NCBI GenBank assembly: GCA_002308815.1
Contig: DBVX01000051.1
Coordinates: 14,347-29,177, forward strand
Source: Bacteroidales bacterium UBA1253
GTDB taxonomy: Bacteria > Bacteroidota > Bacteroidia > Bacteroidales > Paludibacteraceae
Direction: 5' to 3'
Length of the DNA stretch: 14,831 bases
Positions 1 to 6,972 of the stretch are shown piece by piece (the stretch's first letter is position 1; every line of letters starts with the position of its first letter). A program made the translations under genes and the position numbers. The notes beneath the pieces are model-generated. The model was given only the letters and a program-made list of their open reading frames with translations, did not search any database and was not told the origin of the DNA.

Positions 1-748
1 TGTTGACGTTCTGTCCGCCCGCGCCGGAACTGCGGAAGGTGTCCCAACTGAGGTTGGCGGGATTGACCACCACCTCGATGGTATCGTCAATGAGCGGAAC
101 CACAAAGACGCTGGCGAAACTGGTCATCCGCTTGCCCTGCGCGTTATAAGGGCTGACACGGACAAGACGGTGGACACCGTTCTCGCTCTTGAGATAGCCG
201 TAGGCGAAGTCGCCCTCCACGTTGAAGGTGACAGTCTTGATACCCGCCTCGTCGCCCTCCTGCAGGTTGGCGATGGTCACTTTGTAGTTGTGTTTCTCGC
301 AGTAACGCTGGTACATGCGCATGAGCTGTTCCGCCCAGTCCTGCGCCTCGGTGCCTCCCGCGCCCGCCACAATCTTGAGCACGGCGGACATGGGGTCTTC
401 CTCATGGGAGAGCATATTGCGCATCTCGAGATCCTCCACGGCGGCAAGGGCGTTGGCGTAGGCATTGTCCACCTCCTCTTCGGTGACAATCTCGTCGCGG
501 AAGAAGTCGTAACTGAGAGAGAGTTCGTCAGTTGTCTTGCGCACTTCCTCATAGCCTTCGATCCAGCGTTTGAGTGTCTTGACCTTCTTCATCTGCGCTT
601 CCGCCGCCTTGGCATCGTTCCAGAACTCGGGGGTCTGCGTGTGCAGTTCCTCCTCCTCGAGCTGGATGCGTTTCTCTTCAATCTGAAGGTACTGTTTGAG
701 TTTGTCGGCGCGCTGCTGGATATCCTTAAGCTGTTCAAGGGTTATCAT
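1..748 (-). CDS. prfB: Peptide chain release factor 2 (RF2), partial, C-terminus beyond left edge
   Basis: RF2 recognises UGA and UAA in the ribosomal A site and triggers peptide release. The frame is open from ATG at 748-746 to the window edge (249 codons of an expected ~365). Visible are an N-terminal helical region (MITLEQLKDIQQRADKLKQY), the decoding-domain stretch GVHRLVRVSPYNAQGKRMTS, and the catalytic GGQ in SSGAGGQNVN close to the edge. The stop-codon-reading tripeptide, SPF in E. coli RF2, reads SPY here. Many bacteria carry a programmed +1 frameshift (CTT TGA C) about 25 codons in. Here the equivalent site, at codons 21-22, reads CTT CAG with no stop, so RF2 is made from one continuous frame. 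It starts 20 bases after the mutL stop and is probably the last gene seen of that operon. The SPY tripeptide together with GGQ makes RF1 (PxT) unlikely. Confidence 0.95.
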   Translation of the reverse strand, partial: MITLEQLKDIQQRADKLKQYLQIEEKRIQLEEEELHTQTPEFWNDAKAAEAQMKKVKTLKRWIEGYEEVRKTTDELSLSYDFFRDEIVTEEEVDNAYANALAAVEDLEMRNMLSHEEDPMSAVLKIVAGAGGTEAQDWAEQLMRMYQRYCEKHNYKVTIANLQEGDEAGIKTVTFNVEGDFAYGYLKSENGVHRLVRVSPYNAQGKRMTSFASVFVVPLIDDTIEVVVNPANLSWDTFRSSGAGGQNVN

Positions 749-768
749 ATCGGGAGAGTATAAATAAG

Positions 769-2595
769 TTACTGAAAAAAGTTGCCTATCGTCCCGCTGT
801 CAAGCAGGACGGCGGCTGTTTTGCCGGGGGGCGTGATGCGGAAACCGGTGCGTTGGAACAGCCGCGCCACCATATCGGTCATCTCCTCTTCGGAGAGTTT
901 TCTGCCGTATGGTATGGCCGCGCTTTCCGCCATAGCCCACGCCATCCGGTTGTCGCGCTCTTCCGCAGCCATTCCGTCCGTTTCGCGTATGTCGTCCAGT
1001 ATCTGCTGAAGAGCGGTCAGGGCGTTCTGACTGCCGAGCAGTGCGGGTACGCCCGCCACGTTGTAACTGCCGCGAGTGAGCGGTTCGATATCAAAGCCCA
1101 TATCGCGGAAACAGCCAAAGGATTCCCTCACCAGCGGCTCGTCCTCCAGTCCGACATCCCATATCTCGGGGAAGAGGAGCTGCTGCACCTCGCCGTTATG
1201 CTCCTTCAGGCGTTTGAGGCACTGGTCAAAGAGCAGAAGCGCGTGCGCGCGGTGCTGGTCAATGAGCATCAGTCCCTGCGTCAGAGGCTGGACGATATAC
1301 CTGCCCGCCGTCTGGTAGGGTGTTCCTGCGACACTGTCCTTATAATCGCCTTCAAACAGGCTGTCCGCAGTTGTTTCGACGGGTACCTGCGGCTGCGGGA
1401 CTGCTGAACTGTACAGTGTCTGCCAGTTCCTGTCCGGCGTTTCGCGCTGCCATTCGTGAACGGAGCGGGAAGAGTCATGGAAAGGGTTGTACAACGGATT
1501 CCGCTTCAGGAAATCCGAAGCGGAAGGTATAACCGAATTGCTGTTGAGGACAGGCATCTCGACTTTTCCCACCGTGTCAAAATCGATGGAAGGGACGACA
1601 TTGAACTTGCCCAGTGCCTCGCGGACGGTAGCGAGCAGGATAGGGAAGATGAGCTGCTCGTCAGCGAACTTGATTTCCGTCTTGGTGGGGTGGATATTGA
1701 CATCGATAGCTTCGGGCGCGATGTCGAAATAGATGAAATAGGAGGGGTTGGTGTCGTTGCGGAGCAGTCCCTGATAGGCGGTCATCACCGCCTTGTGGAA
1801 ATAGGGATGGCGCATGAAACGGCGGTTGACGAAGAAGTACTGCTGCGGGTTGCGGCTTGCGTTCTCCGGCACGCCCACAAAACCGTGTATGTGTACCAGT
1901 TCGCTGTCAGACCGGATGTCTATCAACTGCCGCGAATAAGGATTGCGCGCGCCTTTGCCAAAGACCGCCTCAATGCGCTGCTTGTCCGTACCCGCCTTCA
2001 AGTCCCACAGAATCTCGTCGTTGTGGGTGAGCAGGAAACGCACCTGCGGATTGACCAAAACGATGCGGAAGAACTCCTGCATGATGTTGCGCATCTCGGT
2101 CTGGTCGGTCTTGAGGAACCGTCTGCGCGCGGGTACGTTATAGAACAGGTTCTTGACGCGCATATTCGTGCCTTTGGCGCACTGGACGGGTTCCTGCCGG
2201 ATAACCTGCGATCCGCTGATTTCGAGCAGCGTACCCAGTTCGTCCTCCTCGCGCCGCGTCTGCACCTCCACATTCGCCACGGCGCATATACTGGCGAGCG
2301 CCTCTCCCCGGAAACCCATCGTGTGGAGAGAGAACAGGTCGGCAGCCTCACTGATCTTGGACGTGGCGTGCCGCTCGAACGCCATCCGCGCGTCCGTCTC
2401 GCTCATCCCCTGTCCGTCGTCCACCACCTGCAGCAGCGTGCGTCCCGCATCCCGGACGATAACCTGCACGAACGTGGCTCCCGCGTCCAGCGAGTTCTCC
2501 ACCAGTTCCTTGAGGCAGCTTGCGGGGCGTTGGATAACCTCACCGGCGGCAATCTGGTTGGCAACGCTGTCGGGCAAGAGACGGACTATATCCAT
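769..2595 (-). CDS. mutL: DNA mismatch repair protein MutL
   Basis: MutL is the GHKL ATPase that links MutS mismatch recognition to strand incision and excision. It is 608 aa, a normal length. The N-terminal ATPase half shows ENSLDAGAT (residues 33-41), DDGQGM (59-64), RHATSK (75-80) and GFRGEAL (94-100), followed by the transducer domain with HPTKTEIKFAD (302-312). A low-complexity linker (about 345-420) leads to the C-terminal dimerisation domain. The endonuclease motif DQHA(X)2E(X)4E of MutH-less bacteria reads DQHRAHALLLFD here (446-457), so its first Glu is Ala452, and the C-terminal CPHGRP-type metal motif reads TPPGK (588-592). The nuclease site therefore looks degenerate. ATG at 2595 lies 3 bases after the stop of the upstream 77-aa gene, and prfB follows after 20 bases, so the genes are probably cotranscribed. 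Confidence 0.97.
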   Translation of the reverse strand: MDIVRLLPDSVANQIAAGEVIQRPASCLKELVENSLDAGATFVQVIVRDAGRTLLQVVDDGQGMSETDARMAFERHATSKISEAADLFSLHTMGFRGEALASICAVANVEVQTRREEDELGTLLEISGSQVIRQEPVQCAKGTNMRVKNLFYNVPARRRFLKTDQTEMRNIMQEFFRIVLVNPQVRFLLTHNDEILWDLKAGTDKQRIEAVFGKGARNPYSRQLIDIRSDSELVHIHGFVGVPENASRNPQQYFFVNRRFMRHPYFHKAVMTAYQGLLRNDTNPSYFIYFDIAPEAIDVNIHPTKTEIKFADEQLIFPILLATVREALGKFNVVPSIDFDTVGKVEMPVLNSNSVIPSASDFLKRNPLYNPFHDSSRSVHEWQRETPDRNWQTLYSSAVPQPQVPVETTADSLFEGDYKDSVAGTPYQTAGRYIVQPLTQGLMLIDQHRAHALLLFDQCLKRLKEHNGEVQQLLFPEIWDVGLEDEPLVRESFGCFRDMGFDIEPLTRGSYNVAGVPALLGSQNALTALQQILDDIRETDGMAAEERDNRMAWAMAESAAIPYGRKLSEEEMTDMVARLFQRTGFRITPPGKTAAVLLDSGTIGNFFQ

Positions 2596-2598
2596 TGG

Positions 2599-2832
2599 TC
2601 AGAGAATAAAGTAATAGACAAGGAAGGCGAGCAGGAGAAGCGCAATCCAGAAACCGAGGCGTGAGCGGTTTTTCGCCTCTCGCTCACGCTTGTGCCGCTC
2701 GTACTCATCCCTCATAGAGTGAGTATGGAGGCGCGCAAGCTTCTCCTTGCGCGCCTCTTTCTCCTCATCGTAGTAAATGGGGCGATGGTCCCATTCACGG
2801 GGTTTGTTTACTTTCGGAAACAGTATTGACAT
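2599..2832 (-). CDS. Small tail-anchored membrane protein of unknown function
   Basis: This 77-aa protein has a strongly charged, helical N-terminal region (about residues 20-58, rich in Glu, Lys and Arg) and one hydrophobic segment at the very C-terminus (about 60-77, FWIALLLLAFLVYYFIL). That predicts a tail-anchored inner-membrane protein with a cytoplasmic charged arm. There is no signal peptide or enzymatic motif. It sits 7 bases after the lipoprotein stop and 3 bases before the mutL ATG, so it is almost certainly translated from the same message. I recall similar short proteins next to mutL in other Bacteroidales, but cannot verify this here. It is treated as a real gene because of its tight fit between two genes and its coherent membrane design. 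Function is unknown. Confidence 0.8.
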   Translation of the reverse strand: MSILFPKVNKPREWDHRPIYYDEEKEARKEKLARLHTHSMRDEYERHKREREAKNRSRLGFWIALLLLAFLVYYFIL

Positions 2833-2839
2833 CCGTCAC

Positions 2840-4522
2840 TTATTTCACGATGGCGAGGAACTGCTCGTCCTCGGCATACTTGGCGAACTCAATGTCAGAA
2901 CGCGCTCTTTGCTTGAGTGCGGGGTTCTGCGCGATGGCACTCTTGAGGTTGCTGTAAACAGCCTCACGATCATTGGTGCGCGCACCCACGATAGCACTCA
3001 GGTAAGCGGTGGTGGCGTTGGGTTTCTCCACAGCGGCAAGAGCCTTGCGCGCGCCTGCGTAATCCTCATTGAGAATCATCTGTGTGGCGGCGTTGTTGGT
3101 GTTGGCTCCGGCGTAAGATTTTTTAGCCTTTGCGTAGTCGCCCTTCATCGTGTAGAGCGTACCCATAGCGGACTGAAGGTCGCCCTGTGTGCCTACTGCC
3201 TTGCCGAGACGCTCCTCTGCTTTCTTCAGGTCGTTGTCAGCAAGAGCCATCACACCCGCGTTGTAGTTCACATCGGGGTTATTGGGAGCCAGCGAGAGAG
3301 CCTTGGCGTAGTTGCGGCGAGCCTCATCCATATTGCCTTGGGCATAATAAATCATACCCATATTGTTGTAAGCGCGGTAGTCGTTGTACTGGTCAGCCAC
3401 CTTGCGGTAGATGTCCATCTTCTCGTTCACGTTGTTGGTAAGCGTAGCTGCATAGAGCAATTCCTCCACATTGAGTTTGGAAGGATCGTTCTTTGCCAGC
3501 GAAGCGATTTCCTCGTCAGACTTGCCAATGATGTCGGTGGTGAGAACGATGCGACTGCGGCGAAGGGCGGGCAGAACATCGGTTGCCAGTGTCTTGTAAA
3601 CAGCAGCGAGGTTCTTGATTTGTGCCTCTCTCTCTTCGGGGTCGCTGTACATACTGAGGACGCGCAGAACCATCTCTTTGTCTTCCACATTACTCTTCTC
3701 GACAGCCTCTTTGAAACCTGCCCAGTCTTCAGGAGTTACATCGGAGTTTATGTCGGCTTTGATGCGACCCTTGCGCAGGATGCGCTCCAGATAGCGTTGT
3801 GAGTTCTTCTCGCGGTTGTTGGCGAGCGAGGTATTCAGATCCAGACCGCCGTCGGGGCTGGCGTAAGCTAGTACTTCAAGGTTGTTGATGGACTTGTTCT
3901 CGGCTTTTGCGGCTTCTGTGATTGCATCCTTGAGGGCTTTCATCTCCTTGCTGTTCAGTTGCGAGTCACGAAGGTTGGCTTGCTGGATAAGGAACATAAT
4001 GTCAGCCTCTTGTGTCTCTTGGATGATGCGCTGGAACTTATCGGGAGTGGATTGGGCGCGAACCTCCTGCGGGTTAACCAGTTTGGCGGTTGTTACCACG
4101 CCGTCAGCAATCTTCACATCAGGAATCTCCACCACTTTCTTGCCTTGACGGGCCTCAAAACGAAGATAGAGCTCGGACTGCGCCATTTCGGGAACGAAAT
4201 CAAAAGAAGCGTTCTGCGAATAGGTGCCGCCGTTGCGGTAACTGACAATCTTGCCGTTCTCCTTCACTTTCTCGCCAATGTAAGTAACAGGCTCACCGAG
4301 AACTTCCTTGCCGTTGAACTTGAGAACGGGTGTAACGACCAAAACGGCGTTGTTTGCAAATTTCTTACGTGGGAATGTACCCGTGATATGGGCATTAACC
4401 TTGTTGCCCACAACAGTCAGCGGATTGGGATTCACGCTGATTTGCTCCGGCTGAACGGGAGCACCGCAGGATGTCAGCAGAACAGCTGCCATCAGCGACA
4501 GAAAAAAGAAGCTTTTTTTCAT
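2840..4522 (-). CDS. OmpA-like / TPR outer-membrane lipoprotein
   Basis: This 560-aa exported lipoprotein probably contacts peptidoglycan and binds partner proteins in the periplasm. A signal peptide (MKKSFFFLSLMAAVL) ends in a lipobox LTSC with Cys19. A beta-rich N-terminal domain follows (about 25-150). The OmpA-like part has LEVLAYASPDGG (215-226) and the helix NREKNSQRYLERIL (236-249), where OmpA domains usually read LSxxRAxxVxxYL. An inserted helical stretch (about 255-315) separates this from the closing strand LPALRRSRIVLTTD (317-330). The C-terminal half (about 350-560) holds TPR units, for example AYNNMGMIYYAQGNMDEARR (384-403) and GTLYTMKGDYAKAKKSY (454-470). It is first in an apparent operon with the 77-aa membrane protein, mutL and prfB, and has its own promoter. 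The family looks Bacteroidota-specific. No enzymatic role is expected, and the partner is unknown. Confidence 0.85.
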   Translation of the reverse strand: MKKSFFFLSLMAAVLLTSCGAPVQPEQISVNPNPLTVVGNKVNAHITGTFPRKKFANNAVLVVTPVLKFNGKEVLGEPVTYIGEKVKENGKIVSYRNGGTYSQNASFDFVPEMAQSELYLRFEARQGKKVVEIPDVKIADGVVTTAKLVNPQEVRAQSTPDKFQRIIQETQEADIMFLIQQANLRDSQLNSKEMKALKDAITEAAKAENKSINNLEVLAYASPDGGLDLNTSLANNREKNSQRYLERILRKGRIKADINSDVTPEDWAGFKEAVEKSNVEDKEMVLRVLSMYSDPEEREAQIKNLAAVYKTLATDVLPALRRSRIVLTTDIIGKSDEEIASLAKNDPSKLNVEELLYAATLTNNVNEKMDIYRKVADQYNDYRAYNNMGMIYYAQGNMDEARRNYAKALSLAPNNPDVNYNAGVMALADNDLKKAEERLGKAVGTQGDLQSAMGTLYTMKGDYAKAKKSYAGANTNNAATQMILNEDYAGARKALAAVEKPNATTAYLSAIVGARTNDREAVYSNLKSAIAQNPALKQRARSDIEFAKYAEDEQFLAIVK

Positions 4523-4551
4523 GTTTAATTTGTTTTATTTTGTTTTATCTG
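4523..4551 (-). promoter_or_regulatory. A-rich translation leader of the OmpA/TPR lipoprotein gene
   Basis: On the minus strand the bases just before the ATG form imperfect tandem units of about ten bases (GATAAAACAA, AATAAAACAA, ATTAAACATG). There is no Shine-Dalgarno sequence. Bacteroidota ribosomes usually start on unstructured A-rich leaders, and this one fits a highly expressed envelope protein. Whether the repetition itself matters is not known. Confidence 0.5.
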
Positions 4552-4574
4552 CTTTTATTGCACATAATCGGCGG

Positions 4575-4605
4575 CAAAGGTACTGTCAAATAAATACGTG
4601 TGCAA
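4575..4605 (-). promoter_or_regulatory. Bacteroidota-type promoter for the lipoprotein-mutL-prfB operon
   Basis: On the minus strand a -7 element TACCTTTG (4582-4575) fits TAnnTTTG exactly. TTG at 4605-4603 is the -33 element, with a 20-base spacer. An A-tract lies directly upstream (complement of the T-run from 4607) and could act as an UP element. Transcription would start near 4568, giving a leader of about 45 bases. Confidence 0.8.
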
Positions 4606-4730
4606 ATTTTTTTTTATTTTACTGATGTTTCTGGTCAAATTCGTATAAAAATCTGAATTTATGGATAATTGTTTGGAGGCGGGGATTGCAGAGAAACGTA
4701 TGAATCCTCTTTTATTGAAAAGCAGTAAAC

Positions 4731-6092
4731 TTACATATTCCTAATCCGCCATTCGTTGGGATAGAGGTTGTTCAGGCGGCTGCCGATGTTCTTGACGAAT
4801 CCGAGAGGCACATCCTCATACGTGAGCAGCACAAGTCCGGCAGGCATTCCATCCACTGCTTCAAGCGCTTCCGAACGCAGATAAGCCCGCGCGTTCTCCA
4901 AATCCAAATCATAGCAAGGGAAGGCATCCTTGCGCATGGCTTTCGCCATACTCAAACTGTGCTGCGGAACCGTTGAAACCCTCTTCCGCTCGCTGATGCC
5001 AAACCCTATGGAGATGCAAGTCATGCAGGTTGTAAGGTAATCAATCAGTTCCTTGTGCCGCGCGGGATAGGCGGTAACGAAACGGTCGCCCTGACGGAAA
5101 ACCCAGTCCTGCGGGAAACGCAGCCATGACTGTAACTCCTCCTCGTTCTCCACTTTCTGCTGCTGTTTCTTTGGTGCAGGTATACGGAAGGGGGTGTAAT
5201 CATCCTTGTCTTTCTGCAGGACACAGACATACAGTCCTTCTCCTTTCACCTTGTGGGGATAGAAATGATAGCCCGGATTGCCTTCGGTGATTCCCCATTC
5301 GGGTTCGTAGTCCAGTTCCAGAATCTCCGCTCCGAGACACTCCGCCACCCAAAGTACGTTGTTCTCATTCTCCTCCTTGTTGAATGTGCAGGTCGAGTAG
5401 ATGAGTATGCCGCCGGGACGGAGTGCGTCCCACACGTCCATCAGAATCTTGCGCTGGCGCTCGGCGCACATCAACACATTCCTACGGCTCCACTCGTCGC
5501 GGGTGTTCCAGCCCTTTCTGAACATTCCCTCGCCCGAACAGGGGGCATCCACCAGCACGCAGTCGAATAGGTTGCGGCAACGCTCGCCGAAATCAGCCGC
5601 CCGGTTGTGCGTCACCACCGTGTTGCCGTTGCCCCATTTCTGTATGTTCTCCGAGAGGATGAAAACACGCTGGCGGATCACCTCGTTGCTGATAAGCAGG
5701 CCGTCTTTGTCCAGAAACTGGCTTACAAGTGTCGATTTGCCGCCAGGGGCGGCGCACAAATCGAGCACGAGACTGTTTGGACTAACATACTGATCCAAAG
5801 CCTGCTGAATGAACATACTGCTCGCCTCTTGCACATAATAGGCTCCCGTATGGAACAACGGATCAAGCGTGAACTGTGGACGCTCGCTCAGGTAGTAACC
5901 TTCCAGGTGCCACGGCACCTCGTCGATGTCGCAGTCGAAAGTCAGGGTGTTCACCTTGTCATTCAGCCGGATTGCCGTGACCGGTTCTTCGTCCAAAGAG
6001 CGGAAAAGCAATTCCGCCTCCGAACCCAACTGCTGACGCATATCCTCTATGAAATCAAGAGGCAATGCGGGTCTGACACGTCCTTTATCCAT
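4731..6092 (-). CDS. rsmF: RsmB/NOP-family rRNA cytosine-C5 methyltransferase, RsmF-like
   Basis: This enzyme uses S-adenosylmethionine to make 5-methylcytosine in RNA; RsmF of E. coli modifies 16S rRNA C1407. It is 453 aa. The SAM-binding site reads LDLCAAPGGKS (110-120). Two catalytic cysteines are in place: Cys185 in DAPCSGEGMFRK (182-193) and Cys235 in STCTF (233-237). This two-Cys layout is diagnostic of the RsmB/NOP fold. The C-terminal third (about 320-453) ends in GFVKNIGSRLNNLYPNEWRI, like the RsmF C-terminal RNA-binding extension rather than RsmB, which has an N-terminal NusB domain instead. The start overlaps the folD stop by eight bases (ATGGATAA), so translation is probably coupled. 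It is the last gene of the middle operon, and no convincing terminator follows. The exact rRNA target is inferred from the family only. Confidence 0.93.
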   Translation of the reverse strand: MDKGRVRPALPLDFIEDMRQQLGSEAELLFRSLDEEPVTAIRLNDKVNTLTFDCDIDEVPWHLEGYYLSERPQFTLDPLFHTGAYYVQEASSMFIQQALDQYVSPNSLVLDLCAAPGGKSTLVSQFLDKDGLLISNEVIRQRVFILSENIQKWGNGNTVVTHNRAADFGERCRNLFDCVLVDAPCSGEGMFRKGWNTRDEWSRRNVLMCAERQRKILMDVWDALRPGGILIYSTCTFNKEENENNVLWVAECLGAEILELDYEPEWGITEGNPGYHFYPHKVKGEGLYVCVLQKDKDDYTPFRIPAPKKQQQKVENEEELQSWLRFPQDWVFRQGDRFVTAYPARHKELIDYLTTCMTCISIGFGISERKRVSTVPQHSLSMAKAMRKDAFPCYDLDLENARAYLRSEALEAVDGMPAGLVLLTYEDVPLGFVKNIGSRLNNLYPNEWRIRNM

Positions 6093-6951
6093 GGCGCAAT
6101 CGTTTGAAACAATCCATAGTGTTCTCCATCAGCGAGCAAATGGTCAGTTGTCCGACACCACCCGGAACGGGCGTTATCAGACGGCATCTATCCGCCACAG
6201 CATCCGTATCAACATCGCCGCACATTTTTCCTGTGGCAGGGTCGGTGTTGATTCCCACATCCACCACCACGGCACCTTCCCGTACCATATCCGCGCCGAC
6301 AAACTTCGGCTTGCCTATCGCTGCTACGATGATGTCCGCCTTGCGCAGGATGGCAGGCAACTCTTTCGTGTGGCTGTGGCAGACGGTCACTGTCGCGTTC
6401 TCGTTCATGAGTAGTTTGCTCACAGGCATACCCACGATATTGCTCCTTCCTATCACTACTGCGTTCTTTCCGTCCAAGTCAATATCTGCCTCTTTCAGTA
6501 TCCGCATCACGCTGCGCGGTGTGCAGGAGACGCAGAAGAGCGAGTAGTCATTGCGACGCTGCTTCCACAGTTGCGACACATTGGCATCCGTAACGCCGTC
6601 CACATCCTTCTCAGGACGGATGGTTTGGACAATGCGTTCCTGACTGATATGCTTCGGTAAAGGCATCTGAACCAATATGCCGTCCACGTCCTTGTCTTCA
6701 TTCAGACTTCTTATGACTGATAGAACCTCCTCTTCGCGGCTGTTTTCCGGCAACCGTACCACTTTGCAATCCAGTCCTGCCCGCTTTGCATTCCTTTCGC
6801 AGGATGCAACGTAACGGACACTGCCATAGTCTTCACCGACCAATACAACACCCAAACAAGGTACACGACCGTATGTTTCACGCAACGCGGCGTTTTCCTC
6901 TTCAAGTGTTTGCAGTATCTTCGCCGCAACTGTTTTTCCGTCAAATATCAT
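6085..6951 (-). CDS. folD: FolD-family methylenetetrahydrofolate dehydrogenase/cyclohydrolase, variant active site
   Basis: FolD normally converts 5,10-methylene-THF to 5,10-methenyl-THF (NADP-dependent) and then to 10-formyl-THF, supplying one-carbon units for purines and fMet. It is 288 aa, a normal length. Visible landmarks are Tyr47 in YVASCERNA, Gln95 in DGILVQMPLPKH (90-101), KDVDG (115-119), the Rossmann motif VVIGRSNIVGMPV (165-177), CHSHT (191-195) and ITPVPGGVG (259-267). Family members carry a catalytic Lys four residues after the Tyr (Y50/K54 in E. coli). Here that position is Cys51 (codon TGC at 6801-6799). In human MTHFD1 the matching Lys is needed for cyclohydrolase activity, so this enzyme may be mainly a dehydrogenase. 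The segment after KDVDG (VTDANVSQL) also differs from the common GFHPxNVG form. It starts 21 bases after the GH3 gene and overlaps the methyltransferase gene by eight bases. Confidence 0.9.
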   Translation of the reverse strand: MIFDGKTVAAKILQTLEEENAALRETYGRVPCLGVVLVGEDYGSVRYVASCERNAKRAGLDCKVVRLPENSREEEVLSVIRSLNEDKDVDGILVQMPLPKHISQERIVQTIRPEKDVDGVTDANVSQLWKQRRNDYSLFCVSCTPRSVMRILKEADIDLDGKNAVVIGRSNIVGMPVSKLLMNENATVTVCHSHTKELPAILRKADIIVAAIGKPKFVGADMVREGAVVVDVGINTDPATGKMCGDVDTDAVADRCRLITPVPGGVGQLTICSLMENTMDCFKRLRHG

Positions 6952-6972
6952 AATCCGCTATATGTAAATAAA

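Noticed and set aside
170..763. 197-codon plus-strand frame at the left edge
   Set aside because: It lies opposite prfB, whose GGQ and decoding motifs are clear. It has no domain of its own.
1456..2664. 402-codon open frame on the plus strand, antisense to mutL
   Set aside because: It mirrors mutL codon structure in a high-GC3 stretch, its translation is low-complexity with no recognisable domain, and the minus strand encodes a full-length, motif-complete MutL.
2777..3802. 341-codon plus-strand frame opposite the OmpA/TPR lipoprotein gene
   Set aside because: The Val/His/Leu-rich translation is typical of an antisense shadow. The minus-strand lipoprotein has a signal peptide, lipobox, repeats and a promoter.
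4660..4725. Possible terminator hairpins after the rsmF-like gene (CTTTT/AAAAG and GGATT/AATCC)
   Set aside because: Stems are only five pairs, A/T-rich or with a 17-base loop, and no T-run follows on the minus strand.
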